Source: Rhizophlyctis rosea
Lineage: Eukaryota > Chytridiomycota > Chytridiomycetes > Rhizophlyctidales > Rhizophlyctidaceae
DNA: 64,000 nucleotides
Assembly (NCBI GenBank): GCA_027596075.1
Contig: JADGJC010000169.1
Location: 8,559 to 72,558 of the forward strand
Reading direction: 5' to 3'
In this document: in pieces, positions 25,468-37,848 of the stretch
How positions within the stretch are numbered: the first letter of the stretch is position 1
How the letters are laid out: each line of letters starts with the position of its first letter
The notes under the pieces: model-generated
Seen by the model: only the letters and a program-made list of their open reading frames with translations
The model's database searches: none
Told to the model about the DNA's origin: nothing
Position numbers and translations under genes: made by a program

Positions 25468-28400
25468 TTATTCCTCCTTAGCGGCAATCAATCCCCGCGG
25501 CACCCCTTCCCCCCCTATCCCGCCCACCTCCCGCCCCACTGCCGTTCCCTCGTCCTCCTCCCCCTCTTCCCTTCCCTCAGCAACTGCCACAGGCCTCTCC
25601 CTCCAAACCCCACCCAAACCCCGCCCATAAATCCCCACGACCCACCGATCCCTCTCCCCAACCCTCAAAAAGGGCAACACACCCTCCCAAGCCTTCCTCC
25701 TCTCCTCTGCTGTAATGGCCATAACTCGACTCCCATCATCCAACCCCAGAACCTTCGCAACATCCCGCGCACACCACCAGATGACTTCTTTCAACCACAT
25801 CTCGAGAGCTGTGCGGCGTGCAGCGACGATGGCCGGGGAGCGTGAGATGATGGGGAGGAGGTATCGGTGGTGCGGGAAGTGGTGGGCGGTTTGAAGCGGG
25901 AGGGAGGGACCGATCTGTGAGGGAAAGGAGAAGGAAAGAAAAGATGCTTAGATGGGATGTTGACAAAAGTGTGAGATTCCGCGACATACCTGAGTATATA
26001 GATTATAAAACTCGGTGTATCGTCGTGCGATGGTCCATTCGTCGCCGGGAATGCGGATGGTGATCAAGTAGACCTGGAAAACGATCAAGAAGAAGGATTA
26101 TTAGCAAGGAAATCGTCAGAAAATGAGAAGAACCATATGCACCAGAAAATTTGAAACTTTGGAAAATTGAACGAAATTTACGGGAACTAGTCTGCAAAAG
26201 AATCATCCAAACCGGTCCGCAAATGTGAATACAGCCCATTCCTCCCACCAAAATTCCCTTCCGGTGGTGAAGTCCCGTTTCTCTGATCTTCTTTCACCCC
26301 AACTGCACTTCAAAGAACATCCCGATCCCCATCATAACAGAAAAGCCAAAACAAAACCAACTAGCAACTACAGCAAAGGAGTCCACGGTATAAAGAACAA
26401 GGCAAAATAAGCCGCCCCAACAACGCAGTGAAAAACATCTCTGATAATTTACAATAGAATTCCACCCCCTTCAGGAAAACCGGAACGTTCGGGACCAGCC
26501 AAAACGTTGCACTCCCTTTCCCCCTGAACCCCCCGCGCTCACACACAGCATCATCAACTCACATGAAAAGCCGCACCCCTCCCCACCCCACCACCCCCCT
26601 CCTCAGGCGGATGCACCAACACCGCCCTCGAAATCCTCACATCGATTGCATCCACCACATCCCCTACACACTCCCTCACCCCATCCTCATTCCTTTCCCC
26701 AACAGTCATCTTACCACCCGCACTCCGGTCACCACCCGTCGCACCACTGAAGAAACTCGTAACACCCTGCACACCCGCCGCCCAACTGCTCCTTCTCGAG
26801 ATCCGCGGTGGGGTGGAAGGAAGGGATGACGGGGGCAGGTGAATTCGCGGTGGAGAGGAGGAAACGAGGTCCTCGTGAATGTAATGTGATGCTGAAGAAG
26901 GTGTTGGGGATGGTGGGAGGGTCGGGGATGGGTTTTGTGTGGGGGCGAAGACTGGTGGGATGGGTGGTGGTGCTGTATCTAACGTCGACGACGCAGAAAT
27001 AACAGGAACAGCCGTACCACTCCCCGACCGTCGAACCAACTCCAGCGCCTCATCTTTCTCCTTCATCGCAATCGCTAACGCGCGTTCGAGTTCCTGCACA
27101 CGGCGGAGGAGGTCTTGTTCTGTTTGGGAGGGCGTTGGTTGTTGGACTGGGAGTTGCGGGGAGGAGGAGGAGGAGGAAGATGTTGATGATTCGGCTGTGA
27201 TGGAGACGGGCACAATGGGCGGAGTGGCGGGTGTAACGATAAGCGTTGCATTGCCTTCCGTGATCATTTCAGTCATGTGGAGGTCGGGTGGTGTTAGGGG
27301 TCGGTCGAGAATGGGGTAGGATGATGCACTGGGGCGGCGGGGTGGTCTTGTTTCTTCTGATACCTTATCCACAACACCATTTTCTGCTGGTGATTCCTCT
27401 TCCACCACCACATCCTTCTCCCTCTCCACCACACCACCCACAACCCCATGCACCTCTTCAACAACCTCCTGATTCCCCTCCCCACCCTCAGCCTCCTCCT
27501 CCCCTTCCTCACTAACAACCGGACTCAACGCCCTAGGCGGCGTAGGATAGAACCCATACTTCACATCCCCCAAAACCCCCGCCCCCAACATCCACCCCCC
27601 CATACCCACCGCCCCCCTACCCCCACTCTCCCTCCCTAAACTCCCACTCGTAGCACTCCTCCTCAACCCCCTCCCCCCACCCCTCCCCCCACCAACACTC
27701 CCACTCCTCACCCTCCTCACCCCACCCTTCTTCATCTCCATCGCCTCACGGGGGTGGTTGAACTTAAACACATGGTAGTCAGAAAAGGAAACGCGGTCAC
27801 CGTGGCGGAGGCGGGTGCGGGATTGCAGGGGTGTGTTGTTGATTAGGATTGTGGTGTCATAGTCTTCCTCGTCGTCGGAGAGGGAGGAGGAAGGGGAGGT
27901 GGAGGGTGTGATGTAGACTTCTTGGGTGGGTGGGGGCGTGCATTCGACTATTGCGGAGAGGGGTGGGAAGAGGGGGTCGTCGATGGTCATGTCGGCGTCT
28001 ATGGACCCTATACGTGTCGTACCTGTGCGAGTTTCGGATACATTTCAATGAAATAAAATGTCAGTAAGAGTGAAATGAATAACACCGATCCCATTGCATC
28101 CCCCAACACATCTTGATAAAGACACCCGAACCCCCGCAAACCCGGAACTGCAACAAAAACCACAAACTCACCCTCTCTCAAAAAATAAATAACAATCCCA
28201 CTAACATACTCCCCCTCCCCTACATTCACAAAATGCGGTAACTCCTGATCTTCCACCCGTACCGCCAAACTACCCTTAATATCCTGTAAACTAACTCTCC
28301 GTCCCAAGCCCTTGCCACCTTCCTCAACACTCAACCTCTGCTGTCTACTCAATCCCCGGGGTTTCTCACCCCCTTCCGCCTGTTCGCTAGTTTTCGAAGC

Positions 28401-30645
28401 TTCATCAACACCCCACCCCCCATCACCCAACCTCACAACATGCACCCCAACAGGCGCCGAAAGCTTTTTACTCATCTCCTCCTCATACTTCCTCCACAAC
28501 TCCTCCATCTGCCTCTCGTACATATCCAACCGTCCTTGCAGTATACTCAGTTCATCTTCCCCCTCCCGACTCTCCTCCTCCTGCATCGCCAACAACCCTT
28601 GCAGCCTCACGACTTCTTGTTTAAGGTCTCGTATCAGCTTAGCGGAAGGGTTTTCGTTGACGGAAACTAGGTTAACGATGTTCCGTGCGCGTTGGGCGAA
28701 GCGCAGGGTTGAGAGGGTTTCTTCGGCGTGGATGGAAGCGGGAGAGACGGTGGCTAGCATTATTGTTTTGGAGTTTCCGCCGAGGGAGTCGCGGAGGAGC
28801 CTATGGGATTTTTGAAGAAGATGACACTGTCAATAAAACAGCTTGTGGAGATTTGCACGTTCGGACCACCCTCTCACCAAATAGATCCATGTGGATGCAA
28901 GTTGTGCAGGTAAACAAAGTATGTCATAAACCCAGATACTCACCATGTCAAAATACTATCCCGATACGGCACAAACACTTCCCGCTTCACGGCCGCGGAC
29001 TTCATTGACGCCGTATCAGAGTCATGCAGAGAGTGTTGCGACCGTTCTACGAGGGCTTTGATAACCAACCCCAACGTTGTAAGTGACTTGTTGATATTCG
29101 CTCCTTCCTATCACCACATGGACGAGTTAAGTTCCCACCAAACTGGACGACATGTAGAAGGATAAGAGGCCAAAAACACCGCCCCCCTCCCAGCATCAGG
29201 AAACAACCGCACCAAACATACCTTCAACCTCTCCCCACTAGTATTACTAACTTTGACCCGCTCACTCCCCGCCAAATCCACCAAACAAATCTTACTAACA
29301 ATCTCATTCGTCAGATTCAAATCACTCTCAAACCGCGTCTGCGTTAGCAATATCGTAAACACCGCATGGCTCCGCGAACTGGTATCATTCATATCCGTTG
29401 CAGCTGTTGTGCGTTCACTGTTGCCCCGTGCCATTAATGATAAAATTTCTGGGGCGGATCGGGCGGGGTGGACGGAGAGGTTTTCGACGTAGGGGCCGGT
29501 GATGGGGTGTTCACGGATGCGGTAGGTTTTGGGGAATTTTGGGGGTGGGGATTTGCGGAAGACGGAGTCGACGCGGCGAGAGGTTGTCGGTGTTGAGGGG
29601 CGGGAGGGGGTGGTGGGGGTTGTGGGTTGCGGGAGGAGGTCGCGGACCTGTGGGGTGTGGTGCTTAGTGTTACGTTTCAATCTCTTAGTCCATTGTCAGC
29701 TCTCGACCTCCCCTAATGCCCTTTAGGAGAACGGTCCTGTCTCTTCCGTCCTTTCACAACAAACCCTCTCCACCCCATTCTTCCACCCCTTGCGCCTGAT
29801 CTCCCACTTTCACTCCGACCTCTTCCCGCGCTCCCCCCTGCTATTGCTTCTCCAGCTTTAAATCCTCCGATCTCGATTCCTCCTTCTGCCAAATTCCTCT
29901 AAAGTCGCCAATTCACTTCAAATTCCACTTCACCTATTGATCCTTTTCCCGAGCTCCTCCGGTTCGCTTTACACAAGGAAAAGCTCCAACTCCATCACGC
30001 TCATCAACTTACCCTCTCATTATAAATCTCCATATACGACACCTCCACCTTAAACTTATGCACCTCACTCGTCTGCTCCTTGATGTCCTCAAAAAGCGTC
30101 TCACACAACCTCGGAATAATCCCCTTATCCTCCTGCGTCCCCATCATACTATACGTCTTCCCACTCCCCGTCTGTCCATACGCAAACAAACACGCATTGA
30201 ACCCATCCAACGCATTCTGCAACAATCCCTTTCCCAACTGGTTAAAAATATCTGCCTGAGAGGACGGGAGGGTGGATATATCGTGTGTGAGGTCTTGGCC
30301 GGGAGATGACCAGAATGTGTGGTCGAATGAGAAGGGACGGGGTTTTGTTGTTTCTGTGGCGGGTTCGGGGGTTGTGAAGGGGGTTAGGGGGAGGGTTTCT
30401 TGGGAGGCGCGGCGGAGGATGGTTTGTTTTGTCGGGATGTGGGCTGTTATGGTTGTTGGGGAGGGGATGGAGAGGATTGGGCGGGCGTTTTGGTGGCGTT
30501 CTCTAGAACATTGAAGATGTTGATTGAGCTGATTTCTATGTATGAACTAACAGACGTACCTGTCGTTCAGTGGTCGAACTCGTATGGCCACTTGTACGGA
30601 AGCCCGCGACTGGTTCGCGCCGTTTGTATGGTGTTGGAGGTCCAT
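25468..30645 (-). CDS. Kinesin-3 motor with FHA and C-terminal PX domain
   Basis: Eight exons (30645-30560, 30502-30013, 29647-29222, 29107-28944, 28800-28172, 28022-26563, 26073-25990, 25914-25468) all join in phase to 1,261 residues. The motor domain begins [12 protein letters not shown]; the P-loop GQTGSGKT is at 138-145, switch I is NDTSSRSH, switch II is LVDLAGSER, and EGANINKSL follows. Next come a neck and coiled coil ([17 protein letters not shown]), then a kinesin-3 FHA domain ([37 protein letters not shown]). A long low-complexity stalk precedes a PX domain ([22 protein letters not shown]) that should bind phosphoinositides. The motor should move endosomes or vesicles towards microtubule plus ends. 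A PX tail is the KIF16B-type arrangement; many fungal kinesin-3 proteins carry a PH domain instead. The stalk part of exon 6 is the least certain. Confidence 0.92.
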
Positions 30646-33190
30646 TTTTGGGTATAGATTGGATGTTCTTTTGAAAACCTCTGACTGGTATGCGGCTTTG
30701 GTAACGGTTGGCGTCTGCAAACCTCAAGCGGCAGGCAGCGTGGGAGAGCTCAGCGCCGAGTCAACACAAGAATAACCTTCTGTGGCGACCCTCGGCACCC
30801 AACCGGGTTGTGCAGCTGGTAGTGTGCAGCTCGAGGTGTTACGGCTAGAGCCTTATACGGACAGCTATCAGCACCGTTCTACACGCAGTGGGACGGCTAA
30901 CGCCGCTGCTTATGCTGACGCAAATCAGGAAGAAATGGGGAGCGGGAGAAAGTGCAAGCACAGCCAGCCTTGGTGAGGATTGCATGTTCCAGTTCCCCTT
31001 CAGCCACAAGGACTGCTTTGCGGAATGTGCTTGCAAAATTGACCCATTTCGATGATTGGCGTCTGTCCAACCAATAATCACCAGATATAGAAATATGTGT
31101 AGCGATGGGATGGGAGATGAGATTGGAAGGTGGATCGCGCGGGTCTTTGCCAGGGTCTTTGCCGCCAGGTGCCTCAAGCTGGGTGCAAGAACACAATAAT
31201 GCCTTTGAATGCAACAAATTTGTCTACAAATAAGTCTTCCTACTGAGCAGCAAGTGTGCACCTTGACATGATGCGGTTCTCACCGGTCTGTGGCTTGTTC
31301 ATCCGGCGCGTTGTAAACAAACTTCGGTAAACAAAGGGAATGTAAACAAATCCATCCACAAAGACTACAAAGTCGACGACTGTTCCGTGACCGTCAAACA
31401 GCGGTGTGGACACGAAGACGACGAAATCCCATCTCGGCCAACCTGCACTGGTTATCGAAGGCCTGAACCCTCACGTTGCCGACAATATCAAATTTCTCCT
31501 CGCGACCTTTTTTTGTCTGCGACCTTGGGTCTACCTCAGCTTCTAAGGCTATTACAAAAATGATTGAAAATGAGCGACTGACTGGTACTACAAAATATGA
31601 ACTTCATCTTCAAATGTCGCCAATCGCTCCCTCGTGCACCTTTACAATACAACTGCCTCATGCAGCTCCAAAAATATGGTGGTCGATTAACATGTCAATC
31701 CCCACATTCAAGATCTCAGTGATCCGAGTACAATTAGACAAAGCTACAACTCCAAATGTTTGAATCAATTGTCATTTGTCTCTTTTGCATTGCATTTGAT
31801 TGCAAGGACTACTTAAATTCAAAATGTGCGGATCATATAGCGCCTAACATATGTAGAGACGAAGGAAGTGCTAGTGAACGGAGAAGAACCTCTGACTCGC
31901 ATGCAGCTTTAAGAATTCATATTGACCTTCGATGGGATGTTCTTGTAAGATCCAAAAGACTGATATTCTGAGTCCGGCGCCGCAAAGAGTGATGCCCACC
32001 GGCCATAGTGAAAAGGTGGGCAACATGTTTCCTTCCATGCGCTCCTGAACATGCAATATCTTATATACCAAGTCCTGAACATGCCATATATTATCTACCA
32101 AGTCGTGCATCGAAGGACCACACGCCTTCTTTACGTAAAAGTGGCGATGTTTTCAGTCCGCCTGCATCATTATGCACATTGTACTGCGCCCTTTCAACAG
32201 ATGCTGGCGGCCAAACCTTCAATAGTGCCAGTCCTGCTTCAGACATCAGCACTTCGACCACGTGTACAGTCCCACCCCCACTTCGCAAGGTTGGCGTGAA
32301 ATCCAGGAAAAGCTCACTAAGCAAAGCAAGGTAAGCTGTTTTCTAGTTTGAAGCCGAAGTTACTGGGCGGCCTACCTCACGTGGTTCACATTGCCAAAGA
32401 ATTCACAATATGAACAATGTGTTCATGGATAACCGCGTGCAAGCAATGCCATTTCAGGTTTTGAACACTCATCCTCTGATGATATTGCGATTGCCCCTGA
32501 TCGTAAATTGTCTTTTTTCCCGGAACATCCGCGAAGCTTCAGTCTCGTCATTCATAAAATTGAAGGGAAGGAAAGAATGGGGTGAGGGTCGGGGTCCAAG
32601 TTAGTTCAAGTTCATCTCGTAAACAGCAGCGACTGGCAAAGCCCAACGCAAAATAGGTAGTATTGTTTCCATTCTCTCTATTGCTGCAAGTATCGGTGAT
32701 TGTATGCTACGGTCAGGCGTAGATGCTTTCATAGAAGAATGATATTAACAATACCCCTTGCCGTGAAGTACTGTGAAGTATCAATCATACCCAATGCCCA
32801 TCATACGCGTTATAGGTCCCTCATGCCGTCGATTGCCCTGCGCGCGTGGTATATATTATCTGACTTCTCTGTCTCTTCTGTTTATGAAGCCCATCGATCG
32901 CAAGAAGATGCAAAGCTAAGGAAGTGGCAAACGAGCTATGTTGGTCAAAAATCATGATGAACGCACCCTCGACTGATCTCATTGACTGCAAAGGCGGGAT
33001 GCGACTGAACCTGGTGCACTTTGCTCAAAGGTAGGAATGAGGCAGGAAGTCCAACAAAAGCAGGGCGGTGACCGACACCGAGGATGGCTCCAGTTTCGAA
33101 GATGACAATGATGGACAGTCGTATGCTTTGCAGAGTTCCTAACTCCAATCACTCGCTGTTTACGAAAAGATGCATCTCTGATGATCACGG
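30646..33190. other. Long intergenic region, no gene seen
   Basis: About 2.5 kb with only short unsupported open frames. A short direct repeat is visible near 32050-32100, where (A)CATGC(A/C)ATAT(A/C)TTAT(A/C)TACCAAGTC occurs twice. No tRNA or other RNA gene is recognised. Confidence 0.4.
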
Positions 33191-33223
33191 TAAAGCGGGA
33201 CAAAAAGGTAGATGGCAGACGTA

Positions 33224-34361
33224 GCGAACATCCCAACTTCCTACACCGCCAGCAACACCAAATTACATCCACTACCAACAACCTCTAGCAAACCAGTACG
33301 CGTTTCCGTTTACGCCCCCTCCATACACTGCCTCGCCGGCTAATTTAGTCCTCACACCGTCCTCCCCTCCATTCTAGTCCACCTCCAGCAACCCCTTTCA
33401 TAATTGTGCAGCGCACCGTGACAAACCAGACGCAGCAGCAATCATCCAGTTTAACCTCGCTGACCATCTTGCAATTGTCTCCCGCTTGCAAAGTGTGTGG
33501 CCGCGAATGTCATCGGGATGAACGAGGTTACAGCCAGGGGTGTTCAATCACTTGCAGGGAGAAGTGGTGAGCGAAAGTGAAGATATTCTCATCCATTTTG
33601 CTGACCCTTATATCGGGTGCTGGTGAGACCCATTCCTATATTAATTTGATTGTCGAAAATACACTCCGCAACCCAACACGTTACTTTCAGATCGTACAAC
33701 ATTGTCGCTTATCCCGCCCGGCTACAGGGACTATGATTCGGTAGCCGATCAAATGCGAAACCGCTGGCTTCACGCGACTACCCCACCCACCGTACATGCG
33801 ATCTACGCAGTCAACCTTCCTGATACCCTCGTTCAACCCTATACGGTCTACCGCGAAGAAATAGAAGCTAAACGCCGCCTCCAAGGTCAACCACTGAAAG
33901 GCCGCGGCCGCGCCATGACCGCCGGAAGCGAACAACGACGTTTCCATGGCACCAAAATGGAATGCAACATTGCAGTATGCGGGAAGGATAACCCAGAAAC
34001 CTGCGCCGATCCAGACTGCACATTATGCAACATTCTCAACATCAGCTTCTGCCTCACGTACGCAAAATCCAACACCAACGCGGCACTCTTTGATGTTGGG
34101 CATTACTTCTCCTCCACGTCAGCACGTCCTCCAAGTCGCATGACTACAATGCTGGGTGGGAGTGAGCGGGAAGTGACTCTTTCCGGAGGTGGCCTGCAGA
34201 GACGGAGGCTTACGCTTTTGTGCTTGATGGTCGTTGGCAAGGCTGAAGTTCATACTGTCAGTAGTTGGTCGGACCTGTGTGTCATTAGTGATTTGACCAA
34301 GTATGATTCGGTGGTCGGGCAGCCTCAGGATACGGCTACGCCGTCGGATCGTAGTGTATGA
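33224..34361 (+). CDS. PARP-like ADP-ribosyltransferase with N-terminal Cys motif
   Basis: The last exon (~33693-34361) has the signature of the fungal PARP-like family: RRFHGTKMEC, a cysteine cluster (CADPDCTLC), GHYFSSTS, and KYDSVVGQ near the C-terminus. His of HGT and Tyr of GHYFSS are expected to hold NAD+. These enzymes are thought to transfer ADP-ribose to proteins or nucleic acids. Upstream, 33488-33569 encodes a zinc-knuckle-like CKVCGRECHRD ... GCSITC, as in related proteins, and 33224-33377 encodes a Pro/Tyr-rich segment (FPFTPPPYTASPANL). The joins between these pieces did not close in phase, and the start codon is unresolved; an ATG near 33180 is possible. The annotated left end is therefore only the first convincing coding sequence. 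Confidence 0.65.
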
Positions 34362-34592
34362 CGAGGTCACGGTATATAATGATAAGGCATGTAGACCGCC
34401 ATACTTGATTGTATATAGTAATGAATGAAGGTGCAGTGGGATCCTTCCCGGACACAACGTCCGAAGGGGTGCTGTCAAATAAAATGTACCGAAATTTGAG
34501 GCGCCCAGTCGCTCTATCAGTTTTGTGATCACTGAGGTCTCATTGCTTGACGATGTCTTTTTGGTTCGAACTTCGCTTCTTTTTCGACCATT

Positions 34593-35132
34593 TTACTTCC
34601 ATCCTCGTATTTGATACTTTTTGACCAAAGACACATGCATGTTAGCACGTTCAGTCAGGATCGGGCCGGCGAAGAGATCAGGAATGACTTCTCCCAAAAC
34701 AATTCGCATACGCACAGTGACGTTCTGAGCTTGGATAGCTTCAATCTGGCATTCTTTTTCGTCAATGGATAGGCTGTTGTTGGAAAATGAGTACCTCTTT
34801 TCTCCTCCAAGCTGTTGCATCATTTGATTCAAGTAGAGGCTGTGTATCAATAAAACGTGAGCTATCTGACAAGTGCCTGCTAACCTTGCAACCTTCAATC
34901 AGACCAAAAAACATCGGCAATCTTCCAACTTCCCAACCGCCAAAAGTCGGTAACGGCCGTCAATGACGCTTGATGGCTCCAAATGGCAACAATATGTTTC
35001 ACACGGTGGTTGCAGGAGGCGCTGGACGATATCAGTGCATCGGAACGAAAAAATTACATCTCGCAGTTCGAGAACTCTGAGAAATGGGAAGGCCAATGAT
35101 GGCAGCCTCTTACATTGGGTTGAGGTGCGCAT
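34593..35132 (-). CDS. Small OB-fold candidate, possibly Ten1-like
   Basis: Two open minus-strand stretches, 35132-34899 and about 34839-34593, are probably exons. The second acceptor is TGATACACAG near 34840. The first contains CETYCCHLEP-SSVIDGRYRLLAVGKLED. The second contains LSIDEKECQIEAI, RMRIVLGEVIP and GPILTERANMHVSLV. The order (Y..E, G-x-LR-x-x-GKL, then a strand, then IVLGE and a late amphipathic strand) resembles Ten1, the small OB-fold subunit of the telomere CST complex. This is a by-eye resemblance; other small OB-fold proteins fit as well. The exon junction and start codon are unresolved. Confidence 0.35.
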
Positions 35133-35383
35133 AAAATGTGCTTTTTCCTGTTACAAATGCTTCCTTTGAAGCTTGTGTGCAACAGTAAGATGAAGTCAGT
35201 ATTCAGAGAAAATGACCTATATGTAAATCGGAATCCGATCAATCGCACATATGAGTAAGACAAGGATTGATCAAAACACGCAAAAATGGCACCAAAACTG
35301 GAATATGCAACCACAGCATATATACAGCCCATCCACTTCCCTTCTACTTCCTGAACCACGAGACCACGACCCATCACGATCGC

Positions 35384-36939
35384 TCACCAACCACAGCAGA
35401 CCATCCCTTCCCTCGTCACCTGCCCAACAATATTCTCCACCACCGCCCTCCCCAACGGAATAGCCAACCCAGCAACCACGACAAACCCGGCGCCAACAAG
35501 GAAAGACGTAGCCGTCGTCCTCATGCGTTTCAGACGACGCGTGATGCGGTTGAAAGTGGAGGGTTGGGTAGCGAACGGCACGTTTCCGGCGTTTTGGAAT
35601 GGGTGGTGGGGTGTTAGCTCTTCTTCCTCATCATCAGAGTATTCGTACGAATACCCCCCAGTCACCACGAAAGGCCCACCCCCACCACACCTCTCCATCC
35701 CCCTCTTCCTCTTCTTCCCACCCACCCCACCACCCAACAACCCCTCCGTCCTCGGCACAATCAACCCAGCACTCCCACCCCTAACCTCCCTCTCAAACTC
35801 CTCCCACCCCTCCCCACCAACAACCTCATGATCAACCTCCACCCCCGCGCCAACACCCCCGGCATCCAAATTCGCCACCACAGCGTCCAACGCAGCAATC
35901 AAAGACTGCTCATGCGCCTGCGTGGTGTGGAGCAACGACGCTTCGAGCGTGTCGAGGTGGGAGATGGCGCGAGTGCAGTGGGCGCGGATGTAGCGTTTGC
36001 GGGATTGGAAGCGGGAGAGGGTTGCGTGGGAGTGGAGGAGGGAGGTGTGGAGGGTTGTTACGTGGGCGCGGGCGGTTTGGACGGGGGTGTGGTGTGGTTC
36101 GGTGGGAGTAGAGGAGCGGAGAGTTGTGTTGAAGAGGTTTTTGCTTGGGTTGGTGGTGGATGAGAGGTTTGGAGATGAGCGGGCGGAACGGTCTGGAGTT
36201 GGTTTTGGGGTTGCGAGGGGGACGCGGGTGGCGGATGAGGAGGAGGAGGTGTGGTACCGGTCTTCGTCCTCTTCGTGATGCGTTTCGTGGGGATTTTCCG
36301 CCATGGCGCTTCGAGCTCTTGTTTCGCCTGCACCGTCTCCTTCCTCGCCGCGCTCAAAGGAAGATCCACGTTGCTCCTGACGAGCATGGAAGAGGTAGGG
36401 GTAAACATCCTTCACATGATATCTCCCATATTCCTCCATCTCCATCCGCCTCCTCACCTCTCCATGGTCATCCGCTTCTTCTTCGACATCCCCGCGACGA
36501 GCATGCTCCCTTTCTCTCATCCCGTCACCCTCTCCCGCACGACGAGACTGCCTCACTCGCCCCATCAATTCAACTTGCGTCACAACAAGATGCTTTTCCA
36601 CCGCCATCTCGTACGCGTTCACCGCCTCTTGGAGCTGCGAGAAGAGGTCGCGGGAGCGGCGGGCTTCGGCGCTGATTTGGTCGTCGACCTGGGCGAGGAT
36701 CTGGGTGTACCGGTCTCGGCTGAGAGTATGACGTCGTATGGTGGGAAAGGAAGGAGAGCGGAGAGGTGAGTGAATGTGGATAGCGTCCACATCATGTCAC
36801 GATGGACCGCCATTGATATAATCCTACCACCAACTTACCATTCGTCTCGGAGTTCGTCCACTTTCTTTGTGATTGTCTGGTTTAAACGGATGGAGGAAAT
36901 GTTGAGAACCATTAGTGCCTCCAAGTTTAGCAAGAACAT
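35384..36939 (-). CDS. Coiled-coil protein with C-terminal membrane anchor
   Basis: Two exons, 36939-36839 and 36719-35384, join in phase (ELRDE|C|RDRYTQIL) to 478 residues from the ATG at 36939. Residues ~10-95 are helical and heptad-like. The middle is disordered and rich in Ser, Glu and Arg. About residues 240-310 form another helical block (AHVTTLHTSLLHSHATLSRF). A single hydrophobic segment near the end (SFLVGAGFVVVAGLAIPLG) is followed by a short tail, which suggests a tail-anchored membrane protein facing the cytosol. No family is recognised. An upstream exon starting at MASTLTE (near 37018) is possible, but its phase does not fit, so the internal ATG was chosen. Confidence 0.6.
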
Positions 36940-37021
36940 CGCGCTCCCTTGAGAGCAAGACCGATTGATACTCGGCAACCAATTAGCAAAACTCACTTCC
37001 GTTAGCGTCGAAGCCATCTCT

Positions 37022-37848
37022 TCTGGTACTGGTGTATTATGCTGAAACATCAGTCGAGTGCACACAAGCGTGACTTGCGTGCGGCGGATAGTTCGAGGAA
37101 ATTATAGGTATGTACCGTGGTCCGTGTTTGTGTACTGGTGAGCTGGTGGAAGTGGTTGTGAAATGGTAGGTTTATGCGACATATGGTGAGTGGTGAAGGA
37201 AAGAAGCAGAGGACAATGATGTTGCGAGCACTAGCTGATTGCCTAGACACGAGGTCCCGAGCTGAGGCACAGTTCCTACCTTGCGTAGATGGGGCGATGT
37301 TTCACTTCAAATGGTGACATCAGATGACTTGCTATGGGGCACATGCCAGGATGAGACATCGCATAGTTGCCATTCGGCAACTTCCGCTTTTTCGTGGGCG
37401 CTGATACTCCATAGCATTGTCGACCATTCCGCTACATAGAACACCTGGCGCAGTGAATGCATCATGCCAGCATGATTCACCGAGGAAATAATCTCACAAG
37501 ATTGCGCACTTACTGCCCTCAAAGGACTAGATCATTCGTGTCTTGTAGGATCTTCCTCTGACATTTTTATTTGGGCCTTGTTACCATTGCACAACATTTC
37601 AAAACCATGCCGTGCGACTGGACATGCCAGTTTGTTGTGACCATTCAGATTGGATTTTCATCATATGATTTATGGACTTCGAAAAACCGCTTTCATAAAT
37701 GTACATATACGGTAGATACAAGGATATAATTCGGTGGCTACGTAAGGAGAAAGGGAAAAGGCCCTCGATAGTGGTTCAGAAAGCAACCCGCATTTCCGAA
37801 TATGTCAATCTTCGCCCCCTCCTCTCCCATAAATTGACCCTATCTATC
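37022..37848. other. Intergenic, no gene seen
   Basis: About 830 bp between minus-strand genes. It should hold the promoter of the tail-anchored gene and the 3' UTR of the LRR gene. No other feature is recognised. Confidence 0.4.
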
